64,000 nucleotides of DNA from Anas platyrhynchos (Eukaryota > Chordata > Aves > Anseriformes > Anatidae). Numbering within the stretch: the stretch's first letter is position 1; each line of letters begins with the position of its first letter. A program made the position numbers and the translations under genes. Location: the NCBI RefSeq assembly GCF_047663525.1, contig NC_092604.1, positions 10,122,001 through 10,186,000 of the forward strand, given 5' to 3'. Under the pieces are notes generated by a model. That model was not told the origin of the DNA. It saw only the letters and a program-made list of their open reading frames with translations, and ran no database searches. This document shows, one piece after another, positions 35,201-46,600 of this stretch.

Positions 35201-37249
35201 AGCTCTGCTCGCCGCCTTCAACAGCTGCATGCAAGACAGCATCCAAAAAATTGTCTTTAAACACCGTATTTTAGCGCACAGAGCTAATCCCAAGATCCTT
35301 TGGTAATTTTTTTTGCCCCAGGCTGAGCCCAGGACCCTCGGGCAGCAGGGGCAGAGCCTGTTCGGGGCAGGGAAGCTCCAACAGGAGCCGCAGTTCCCAG
35401 CAGGACCGGCATCCTCACATCAAACACTTCTCCCGTTTTCACCCTCAGGCCACAGCCTGAGACATGAATCATCCCCTCCTTGCGTGGATCGATCCGGGCT
35501 GGGCTGCCAGCAGAAGCCCCCTCCCCACCTCACCAAGCTGCTGCCGTGCCACAGGGATCCCCCCGGAGCTCTCCCAGCCCCACGGTGCCCGGCCACAGCC
35601 TTCACCCCAACCCTGGGGGCTCCATCCCACCCCGCACAGCCCTTGGGGGGTGGGGGCCAGGACCACTTTATCTGGGCAAGCTTTTAAAGATGAAATGTTG
35701 GGGATAAATGCAGTGCCCCCGAGAGGAGCCGGGGTGAAGGAGCTGCAGGGCTGTGAGCCCAGGAGGGGATGGGGATGGAGCCGTGGGGTTCAGCCAGCCG
35801 GGGCACCCCAAATCACATCCCCAGTGCCACATCTCCAGGCAGAGCCCGTGACGGGTGACACGAGGTGACACAGCTCGGCGTGAGTCAGCGATGAGCATGG
35901 CCAGCGTCCCCACCGGCCCCTCGCTCGTGCATGGGCAGGGCTCCCCAAAAAAACACGCGCCTACAAGGACCTGGCAGCCATGCGCCCTGCGCCCGCACCC
36001 TCACGGGCACCCAACCCCGTTGGGCTCCCGAGCACCCGTGCCGACGCTGGGGGTTGTGTCAAGGTGTGTTTGGGCTGCAAATTAAACGCCAGCTCCCTGC
36101 ACAGCCCCGGCTCCCGCTGCAGAAAATGAGTTGCTGGACTTGGAGAGGGTCCAGTTGCTCAGCTCGCCGTGCCTAACACCGAGGGCTGACAAGCCACTGA
36201 ATCACTCCTCCCCGCGCTGCCAGGCCACATGAAGCCAAGACACATTTCTTTTTAATGATAAGTTTTTATTGTTCGGAGTTCAGCTCTAACAGCCTCCGGG
36301 GACTTCCCTGCTTACTGGGGGGGGGGGACACGAACCCGCCACTGGTGCAGCGAGCTGCCCGGTCTCAGCCAGAGAAGCCACCAGCGGGGAAGGAGCTGGG
36401 CTGTGGCCACCAGCAGCACCCCGTAAATCCGCACAGCATCACCAGGACCATGGGCATTTTTTGCTCCTGGCCAGGGGACAGCGGGCACTCGGGTACCCAC
36501 GGCTCGAGGCACCGGCCTGGGGGTGCTTCCCCTTGTGCCCCCCCTGCTCAGAGGTCTCCAGGGGTTTCTCGGCAGTGAGGGAGGGAGCAGCCCCCCCGGT
36601 CCCCAGCCGGCCTGACGCAGGGCTGAGCCCTCTGTGCTCTCAGGATGCTCCTGAGAAGCTCTTAGCAGCGCTCCTGCCCGCAGGTCAGACAAGCGGCGGA
36701 TGAAAGATTTAAAGGGAGGTGCCGCCAGGGTACGGGAAGGAAAAAAAAAAAAACAAAAACCCACAGCCCTGCTCCGAGAGGTGGCGGGAAGTCAGGCCGG
36801 CACTGCCGCTTTGGGCTGAAAACGCCAAGGTTTGGGCAAAACGCCCCGCTTGCGGTGCTTCGGTGGGCAGCTCCAAAGGGTGGGGGCCCTGCTGCTGCGC
36901 CCCCAGCCAGCACTGGGGGTTTGTAGCAGGTCCCCTTTAGCTCCCAAGGCTATCTGGGGGGGATCCAGATGCCCCCCGCTCTGCCCAGACCCCCTAAGGG
37001 ACACCCCCCCCCCCGTGGGGCAGGGTGGCACCGAGCCCCCCGAGCTGCTGCCCCCAGCACCATGGCCTTGGGAATGGGGTGGGGGGGCCACGCACCCAGC
37101 ACCTGCCCCTCCCCATAGCCCCAAGGGGGCAGGGGACACCCCAAAACCCCCCCTCTCCACCCTGCTCCGAGCCCCTGCCTTACCTGCTGCGCCTCCTCCA
37201 GCTGCAGCCGGGCTGTCCCCAGGGGGGGGGGCTTCAATCCGGAGTGACT

Positions 37250-37635
37250 CCGGAGCGGCTGGAGCGGGGTGGGGGGCACACAGAGGAGCCCCCCTCATAG
37301 CAGTGCCTTGGGGGGGGGGGTGAGGGGGGGCAGCGGTGGGACCAGAGGGGGGCACCCCAGGGTGGTGGTGAGGGGGGGGGGGGGCACCGCTCGCCCCTTT
37401 GCCCCCTACCCACGGCCGGAGAAGGGGGGGGGGAAAGAGGGGCGGGCGGGGCTGCCGGGAGGGAAGACCCACCCCCGCGTCCGTGCCCGTGGCCTCCTCC
37501 CTCCTCTTCCTCCCGTCCTCCTCCTCCTCCTCCTCCTCCTCCTCCTCCCGCTCCGGCTGCGCGGCGGCGGCGGCGGCTGCGGGGCTGCTGCGCCCGGGGA
37601 GGGGGCTCGGGGACTTGGCCCGAAGTTGCGGCGCG
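37250..37635 (+). promoter_or_regulatory. FIBCD1: FIBCD1 CpG-island promoter and 5' leader
   Basis: Extremely GC-rich sequence up to the FIBCD1 ATG, with G runs at 37300-37385, a CTC run and a GCG run. No TATA box is seen, as expected for a CpG-island promoter. The exact start is undetermined. Confidence 0.5.
37516..37575. repeat. CTC trinucleotide run followed by GCG run in the FIBCD1 leader
   Basis: Eleven or so CTC/TCC units (37516-37549), then GCGGCGGCGGCGG (37561-37575), ending about 60 bp before the FIBCD1 start codon. They lie in the probable 5' UTR or core promoter. Confidence 0.85.
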
Positions 37636-40600
37636 ATGGGGAACGAGAGGTGGAAAACCATGGGAGGAGCCTCGCAACTTGAGGACGGGCAGCAGGAGAA
37701 AGCGCAGGTACGGGGCGAGCCGGGGGCGGCGGGACGGCACCCGGCAGGGGGAGGTGGAACGGTGGGGGGGGGGCCCCCTCCCCAACTTCTCGCCCTGGGC
37801 AGCCCCGCTTGTGAGAGGCTCCCCCCCGCCTTGAGACGAGCATCCTCATCCCGAAAAGGACCCAAAAGGAGGCTCCGGGCTCGCTGCCTCCCGTGAAGCC
37901 CCCCCCGCGGTGCTTTATTTCCAGCCGGGGGCGCATCCCTCCGTGCGCCCTGGCCGCTCCGGGGCTGTCACACACAACGCCGCTGCTCCACCGCTTCCAT
38001 CACCTCCGAAATCACCTCCTGGAGGGGATTTGGCGGCCGTGCTGCAGCCAGAGCCGGCTGCGTGCCTTTATTTCCTCCCCTCCCCTCCCTCCCCAACCTG
38101 CCCCTTCTCCTGGGCAGCAGGCGGCCAGGTTTTGGGGGACAGGCCGGCGGTGGTGGCAGAGTGTGGGTGACACACGGGTGCCCGTGCGTGTGCCAAATGC
38201 TGCTTGCTCCAGCATCCACGCGTGTGTCGGATCCCCCAGCTGAGCCCAAAGCCGTGGGGCAGGCAGGGGGGCACGGCTGGGGCACGGGGCTGCCTCGCAC
38301 CCCACACCACGCAGGGCTGGGGGCAAAGGCGCACGGTGCGTGGGCGAGCGGGGCTGCAAAGGGCTGGGGGAAACCAAGGAGATGGTCCCGACACAGCCCG
38401 AGAGGCAGGGATGGAGCTGGGAGCAGGGAGGCAGCAGCAGCAGCCTCAATCACCTGGCTTCTCTCCGCACCCCGCTGCCTGGAGAGGGTCTGCGGGGAGC
38501 AGGCACAGCGGGGGCACGCTCGTCCCCACGTCCATCGCTTGCTTTTCGCCCACCCCTTCAATGGGTCTGGCCCCACACGGGGCTGGATGGCGCAGCCTGG
38601 AGCTGTTTGGGCTTTGCAGAGGAGGCAGAGTTTGCTCCCAGCTCCCCGAGGCTCCAGCAGAGAGCTGTCCCTGCGCGCTCGCCCGCAGCCAGGCAGCTCC
38701 TCTCCCCGCGCCGTGCTGCGCTGGAGGAGCAGCAGCAGCGGGCTGGGAGCACGGAGGAGAGCAGGTAGCAGGATTCAGCTCTGTGCCGGCTCTGGGAGAA
38801 GCAGGGCAGGGTGCTGGGACGGGCAGGGAGCACAACAAGGTGCTGGGACATGTCTCCAGCACGGCCCCGAGCCCCACGGGGAGCAGCTCTGGGCAAAGAG
38901 GGGCTGGAGCGAGGCTGCTTCAGCCTGGAGGGGGGCAGGGGAAGAGCAGGACAAGCAGCTGGGATGCACGAGGAGCTGCAAGCCCTGCCTTTGGGTGGGG
39001 ATGGAACAGCCCCCACTGTCCTGGGGCTCCTCTGGGGCCAGATGGACCTGGCAGCATGGGGTGGCTGGGCTGCAGATTGCCCCAGCAGCAGGGGCTGGCT
39101 GATGGAAATTGTGCTGTGAAGCACCCCTGGGAGCCTGGATCGGACCCAGCTGGGGCACAGCTCACAGGGGAGCCCCCAGCAGTCGCTGCCCCCATCCCAG
39201 AGCTCTCCCCATGGCCCTGCCTGGAGAGCCCACAGCGAAGAGCAGCAGCTGCTGGAGCAAAGGGCGCCTCCTCCTCCAAAAACTGCCCCACGGCAAAGCT
39301 CAGCCTCTCCCAGCACTGCTCTCCGTCCTCAGCTCCATCCCCATCCCGGCTGCCTGGGGACAACCAGCAACTGCCCTTCACTCCCCGTGGCTCTGCTCCG
39401 GCTGCGTGTGCTGAAGCCGGTGCACCCTGCGCCCAGTGTGGCCACTTTTTGGGCACTGGTGCTGCTGGGACCACCCCACGGGCACAGTGGCCACGAGTGG
39501 AGACACCAAACCAGGGCTCGGGGTGCAGGAGCTTTTGCTCCCCACCCATGCTGGCTCTCCTGGGTGCTTCAGCCCTTCAGAGGGCCAAAAAGGAGCAGGA
39601 TCCTCAGCGCCAGCTCCTTGGGGCTGCCTCCTCCGTGCTCCACGTGCATCCAGCATGAGGGGAACCGGCCTTCTGCGCCCATGGGGGGCAGAGCAGGGAC
39701 TGGCACCACCACGGCCTCGCAGCCCAGCACCCGGAGCAGGTTTGCAGGTGAAGCAGCTCCACTCGCTCCTTAGGAAGAAGTGATCTGGGGACATCGGGAG
39801 CTCCAGCCTGATGGCAAGGGGACACCACCAAGCAGGGTGTCATCCAGCAGAGGGATGTCCTACGGCTGCCCAAAAGCTCACCAAGAAGCTCCAGGAGCTC
39901 CAAGCCCCTCAGTGGACAGCAGAATCCCTCGGCGCCCTGAGGGACGAGGTGTTTGCAGGGCCCCATGCCGGGAGCTCTCTCTCTTTGCTGTGGTGCTGCC
40001 GAGTTTTGGGGGTGGGGGCTTGGGGGACCCCCACCCGGCCAGGAGCGCTCCTGGTGCCGCCGGCTGAGTTTCCCTTCCTCTCCCCACCGCAGGTTGCCAG
40101 GTAACACAACCTGCCAGCGAGATGCTGGGGGCCCTGTAAAGCTGTCACCGCACGGCTGCGAGCAGAGGGGCCGCGTCCCCCCCCCCTGCTGCCCCCCCAG
40201 TGCCGGGGCTCGAAGGCTGGAGAGGAGCTGGGTGGGTGCAGCTCCTGGGCAGAGCCACAGGCTTGTGGCGACGGAGCCCATGGGGGATTTGTGGCCATGG
40301 GAAGCAGCACATCATGCAGGTGGCTCCGTGGATGGAAGCCCTTCGCCGGCAGCCGGGTCCCTCGGGGGTCCCAGCAGGACATCAGCAATGGGGGGGGGGA
40401 CACAGGGTTGGGAGCAGTCGCGTGCAGGACAGGAGGGTGCAGAGCTGGGGGTGGGACAGGCGTGGTGGCACTGTCACTGCTCGTCCCACAGGTCCCCAAA
40501 TATCCCACCGAGCGCCTGTGCTCAGCATCCACCCCCATCCATCCCCATCCTTTTTGCTTCTGTGCTCGCAGGGGACAGGTCCCAAATGTCCCCATGGGGC

Positions 40601-43600
40601 TGCCAGCGATGCCCCCTGCCCCATCCCGTGGGCAGAAGCACTCTGAGGATGAGCCCCCCAGCCCCTGTCCCTGTCCCCACCCCGTGCAGAAGCACACAGC
40701 ACCCCCCCAGCTTGCCGAAAGCTCCCCTTAATGCCGTGACATTTCCTCCTGACGCACACAGCAGGAGGCTTTGGGGCTGCCTCCTTACGGTGCTCCCTGC
40801 GGGGTGGCTCTCCCACCGTTCCCATCACCAGGGAACAAACCCGGAGCATCCCCCGGGGCTGGGGGGCAGCCGTGGGCCCCCCCTGAGCCCTCCCCATCCA
40901 CCGCAGCTGGGGTCACCTTAATGCAAATGGTTGCGGGAGCGTGAGTGAAGGGTGCTTGAAGGAAGGTGTCACTCCAGATAGATGCGCACGGGAGGGGACA
41001 GGGCCTGGGAAATCTTTGCAGATGCAGCAATTTTTGCTCTCATTCCCGGAGAAAGTCGTCTTTGTCTCTGCGAATCGGCGGCTTTTCTGGCAGCCCTGCA
41101 ATTCCTTCTGACAGCTGCGGCCGGGGTCAGGGGAAAATCACAGCCTCTGTCCCGCAGGTGGAATGGGAACGGGGTGGGGGGGGGACGGGAGCTGATGGGG
41201 TGGGTGGCAGCATCACCGTGGGGCTGTGCGAGGAGGAGAGGCTCTCCCCGTGAGCTGAGGGCTTTGGGAGCTGCCCTGCTCCTCTCCGGGGACAGGGACG
41301 GTGCAAAGGGGACGGGAACGTGGGGCTCCCTGGAGCGGGGACCTCCCCGCTGGGAGCAGGTCCCCGCGGTGCGCAGCGTGGCTCCAGCTGGGGACGCCCC
41401 GTGCTTACCTCTTGCTTTCCCCAGGGCTCACAGGAGGTGTTTTTTCCCCCCGTTTCTCCCCAAATTTGTGCACGCCCAGGGCAGCCGGGAGCCCGCACGC
41501 ACCTCCCTGGAGCTGGGGCTGTTCTGGCTGAGCATCGCCTGTTCAATAAAACATGCGAGTGGCAGCACGCGGCCGCGGCACCGCTCGCTCTCGTTATTAT
41601 TTCATACCCCCCCGTCTCCCAGGCGGTTTTAGCAGCTTTGCTCACTGAGCTCGCCCGTGCCCCCTCCAGCCCTGGCAGAGCCGCAGGGCTCCCCGGGGGG
41701 TCCTTGGGGTCCCCGTGTCCCCCCCCCTCCGGTGCACAGCGTCACCTCCCTCGCTGCTGGACCCGTCGCGGAGGTGTGGGTCCAACCCATGGGCACGGAT
41801 GCGAGCCACGTGGAGAATCACCCTGCAGGAAAAACCCACAGCTTGGCCTCCCTGCTGTCCCCTAGGTGCCACCCAACTTCTCCCAGGGGGTCTTCTGGGG
41901 GGGGCTGCCTGCCCAAAAACGGGGCACAAAGGCAGAGCTCCCCCTCTGGGCTTCGCACGGGGCCAAAAGCGCCCTGCAGCAGGTGCAAACCCCAGGGGTG
42001 AACCCAGCTCCTGCCCCCTGAGGGTTTGAACCCACCTCGTGGCGGAGGGGCAGCGGGGTGGGGGGGTCCTGAGGTCCACCCGGATGGGTCCCGCTGGCAT
42101 CTGTGTGTGTGTCCCCAGAGGATGAGCTGCGGGTACGTCCTGTGCACCGTGCTGCTGTCGGTGGCCGTCCTCCTGGCGGTGACGGTGACGGGGGCCATCC
42201 TCTTCATCAACCACTACCACGCGCCCGGCACCGAGCCGCCCCCCGTCATCAGCACCAACCCCGAGGAAGCCAACGCCCTGGTCACCATCGAGAAAGCCGA
42301 CAGCTCCCGCATCAACATCTTCATCGACCCCAACTGCCCCGACCAGGCGGGCGGTTTCGGGCGCCTGGAGGGGCTGCAGAGCTCCCTGCTGCGCGCCCTC
42401 TCCGACCACGACGCCGAAACCAAGGCTGCCAAGGGGCAGCAGAAGGCCCTGCTGGTCACCGTGGCCGACGAGGTGGCCAAGCTGCTGGCGCACGCTGCCC
42501 AGCTGCGCGCCGACTGCGACGGCCTCAAGAAAGGGCACAGCGCCATGGGGCAGGAGCTCAGCGCCCTGCAGGGCGAGCAGGGCAGGCTCATCCAGGTGGG
42601 TACGGCTCCACGGTGCTGCTTGGGGACCTGGGTGTCCCCAGGGTTGTAGGGCACGGCCCCTGGTCTGTGTGGAGGGAGCAGCTCCAGCGGACAGGAGCTG
42701 GGGGTGATGCCACACCGATGGCTGCAGACTTTTAGGGTCCCCGTGCCCAGCTCCCTGCTCCAGATCTGGCTCAGCACCCCTGGGCATACCCAAACGGGCA
42801 GCAGGACCGTGCTGGGGGGTTCTCCCCTCCCTGCTCACCAACCACCCCCCTGCCCTCCCCAATTCACCGCCCCAACCCCTCCTGGATGGCACCAAAACCT
42901 TACCCGGGTCGGGCAGAGCTGCCGCGATGCTGCGGGTCCCGCTCAGGGCTGGCTGCCCATCCCTCTGTCACCTCCTCAGCTCCGCTGCCCTGCTCCCGCC
43001 TGCCCTCACCTCGCCTGCCTCTCCCCGCTGGGTCACCTCGGGGGACGGCAGAGCCGGTGGCTGGCTCAGGACACGGCTCCTGCTGCCACCCCAGGTCCCC
43101 CAGGGCCGCTCCCTGTGCGCGCCCGCGGGGCGGCAGCACCGGCGCACCAAGGGCCGGGGGTTTCTCCAGCCTGGAGAAGACCCCACCAGGCTGCAAAGCA
43201 CCCAAAGGGGCTGTTTGGGGTCTGCTGTGGCTTTTGTGTCCCCCACCTTGCACCCTGCCTGGTGGCGTTTGGAGAACCAAGGGAGCGCGCAGAGCATCCG
43301 CGCTGCGTGGGGACGGAGGAGCCGCCCTGCTGTGGGTGGAAGGGACCTAAAATAATCCCACCTAACCACAACTTGTCACCTTCCCCTGTGTCCCCTTCGC
43401 CCGCAGCTGCTCTCGGAGAGCCAGGCCAACATGGCTCGGCTGGTGAGCTCCGTCAGCGACGTGCTGGACACGCTGCAGAAGGAGCGCGGCGGCGCACGGC
43501 CCCGGCTCAAGGCCGACCTGCAGCGAGCCCCGGCACGGGGAGCGCGGCCCCGCGGCTGCTCCAACGGTGAGATGGGATCCTTGTCCCACCCGGGGAGAGG

Positions 43601-46600
43601 GTGCTGCCATGGGGTGGCCCTCAGCATGTCCCTACCTGGGGAAAAGGGAGGGGGAAACAAACCCGAGATGGGGAAACCAGCCTGGAGGGCACTGGGTGCG
43701 GCGGGGGGACTGGGCAGGAGGGAGATGTGCCCAGGGTGGGTTTTCACCACGCAGCCCCAGCTATCCAGCCTGTGAAACCAGCCCCAAAGCCCCTTTACCT
43801 CTGCCTGTTCCCCACAGATGTGCAGAAGTCACCTTTCTCCTTCCGTGGCATTCAAACCGTGGGTTGGGATGAGGCTGAGATGGCCCTGGGGCCGGCAGCG
43901 TGTCCGTGCCCTGCCTGCAGCTGCCTCTGGCTCCCTCCTCCCCAGCTGGGACCCGCCGGCCCCGGGCATCGCAGGGGTCCTGGGGACGGTCCCTGCCCTG
44001 TGGTGGCTGTGTCCCCCCCAGCACTGCTTCCCCCGAGCCTCGGAGGAGAAGGGCTGGAAAGAGCGAGGCAACGAGAGCTGGCAGCACGGTCAAGAGCCTG
44101 GAAGAAATGGCAAGCCATGAAATTAGCTCATTAATTAACCAGCCTCCCTCTTCCTTCCCACCCCATCCCTGCGCCCCGCTCCAGGCTCCCGGCCCCGGGA
44201 CTGCTTTGACATCTACGCGAGCGGACAGCAAGAGGATGGGATTTACTCCATCTTCCCCACGCACGACCCCGCGGGCTTCCAGGTCTACTGCGACATGACG
44301 ACGGACGGGGGCGGCTGGACGGTGAGCGGGGCCATGTCCCCACACGGGGACGAGGGGGCTGTGGGCTGGAGATGTCGCTCTCGGCACCGAGATGCGTCGT
44401 GGGGACGTGGGGATGGGGCTTGGCTGCACACCAGGACCTGGCACCGGCTCAGGACGCGCTGCTGGGGTTTGGAGCTGGGTGATGGAGCTTGGTGCCGTGA
44501 TGGAGCCCGTCCTTCCCAGCAGGGCTGGCCCCAGGATGGGATGAAATGGGGCAAAAGGCTCTGCTTGACCCCATCCCCATGTCTTGCTGGGTGGTGTGAG
44601 CTCGTGCCGGGCTCCGTGCTGCCTTTTGTTGGGTGCTGCGCACGGAGCAGGGCGGTGAAGGCAAACCAGGCAGCAGGGAGCCACCAACCCCAGGTGGGGT
44701 GCTCGGGCAGCTCCCCAAAACCAGGCTGCCCAAAATGAGGGCAGCAGGAGAAATTAGCTTGTGAGCCACGAACGCCTGCTCTGCCCCCCATCACAGCCCA
44801 CATCCCCCTGCCCCTGTCCAAAGGCGGCGACCGGGGCTTTCCACAGCATTTTTGGAAGCTCAGAGCGCAGCCTCGTGCCCTCCCTGCCCCCTCCGGAGCC
44901 CGGGACGCCCCCAGCCCCAGCTCGTTTCGCCTCAGCTGACAAAGGGGCACCCCGGGGCGCCTGCACCACTGATTAGCTCGCCTTGTCCACTTCGCTTTGC
45001 TGCAGCGCCGCGACAGCCCCAAAATCGCAGTAATGCGGCACAGAGCAGGCGGGGGGGACGCAATCACAGCCCCCTGACCCAGGGACCCTCCTCAGCCAGG
45101 TCCCCTTGGGCACCCCCATCCAGGGGGGCACTGCTGGGGGTGTCGGGGTGCCACCCCGCAGGGACCCAAGGGTGCTGACCCTCAGGGGCAGGCAGCCTCC
45201 CCCCCAAGGACACGCTGGCTGAGCCGAGCCACCCCTCCAGCCCCTCCAGCTGGGCGCTCTAGGAAATAAATCCCCGCGATCTGCTTCCCCTAAGCAGCTT
45301 TGAGCGGTGCCAGGAGGGAGCTTAGCCCCCCTGCCCTCGGGGGGCTGATGAGCCTTCGGCCTCGCTCTGCCCGGAGCCCACCCCAGGCAGCAGCAACTTG
45401 TTGTGCACAGCCGGGTCCGTAGCAGCAGCTCCAGCGGGGAAAATAGAGGCACGGCACAGGCACCCTGGGTCCTGGGGGTGCACGGAAGGAAAAGGGGGAC
45501 CCCCTCCTTTCCCACGGAGCAGGGGGTCCCGGCCAACCCCACGCGCAGCCTCCCCCAGCCACGCGCTCAGGAGCTGCCTGAAGAGCAGCCCAAGGTGATT
45601 AGGCAGCCACTCAGAGGTTTATTTAAAGCTGCTGCAGCTGGGAGGGCTCCAGCTGGGCTGGGGAGGGTGCAAAGTGAATGATTTTACCCCAGGCAGCACC
45701 ACGTGCCCTGGCCTCAGCTGGGGACAACGGAGCCGAAGTCCCGGCACCGCAGGGACAGGGACCGAGACACTCGCCCCGGCTCCTTGCCTCGAGGCACGGC
45801 ACCAGCCTTGTTCGCCTCCCTTTTTCGTGGGTCTGGGGGGGGGGGACACATCCCACCCATCTCCCCTGGGGCTGGGGACATTTTGGGGTCCACGGGCACG
45901 CGCCCACGGGGGGCTCCAGGTGAGCCCCGGCTGGGTGCCGTGGTGCAGAGCCTGGGAAATTTCCCTCCCCTCCTCCTCCTCCTCCTCCTCCTCCTCTGGA
46001 GCGATTACTCCTGACATTTGGGCTTATTTGCATGTGGGTGGGTGGGTGGAAGCAGCTGAATCAATTTTGACTCAGGAGCTGCTGAGCTAAGCCCGAGGCT
46101 GCAAGGGAGGCTCGGAGCCTGCGGAGACAGGGCAGGGGCAGAGCCGTGCCGATGCCCCGCTGCACCTAAACCCCAAACGGGGTCACCCACCAGCATCTCC
46201 CCGTCCCCACGGGGTCACCACCACGTCCCCTCGCCCTGAGGGTCCCCGTTTGCTCCCCGTCCCCAGGACAGCTCTGTGCAGCTCCCCGTGCCACGGCTCT
46301 GCGCCCCGCGGCACAAGGTGACGGCCACATCCAGCCCGGGGCTGGGCACCCAGGGGACGTGGGATGCTTTTTCCACTCCCTACCTTCCCCAGCTCGCTGT
46401 GAGCGATGGCAGCAATTTGGGGCCGTTTCCCGTGTATTTTGCACAGCTGAAAAGTAGATCCTGCCCGAAAAGGGAGCTGGCAGCACCGGGGGGCACTCGC
46501 TGTCAGCAGGGCAGCACGAAGGTGGAGATGTGGGTGGGGACAGCATTATTTTGGGGGTGCCACCAGCCTTGGGGACACCTCTGCCACCAGCTGTGCTGCG

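Larger units (their letters stand above)
27391..37635. other. LAMC3-FIBCD1 intergenic interval between divergent genes
   Basis: About 10 kb upstream of both LAMC3 (leftward) and FIBCD1 (rightward), so it should contain both promoters and shared enhancers. I see no coding exon with splice sites or recognisable family sequence. Long open frames here (for example 32841-34253 plus) are artefacts of GC-rich sequence. AT-rich islands stand out at about 29060-29230, 30110-30345, 30840-30870, 31845-32280 and 36060-36280. Simple repeats are at 28650-28663 (T), 31031-31072 and 33897-33924 (A). Confidence 0.6.

Noticed and set aside
36792-37865. 357-codon minus-strand open frame across the FIBCD1 promoter
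   Set aside because: Proline/Glu runs come from G/C and trinucleotide repeats antisense to the FIBCD1 leader; no homology.
38204-39658. 484-codon plus-strand open frame in FIBCD1 intron 1
   Set aside because: Composition-driven (Gly/Ala/Pro/Ser-rich), inside an intron on the same strand, no recognisable domain.
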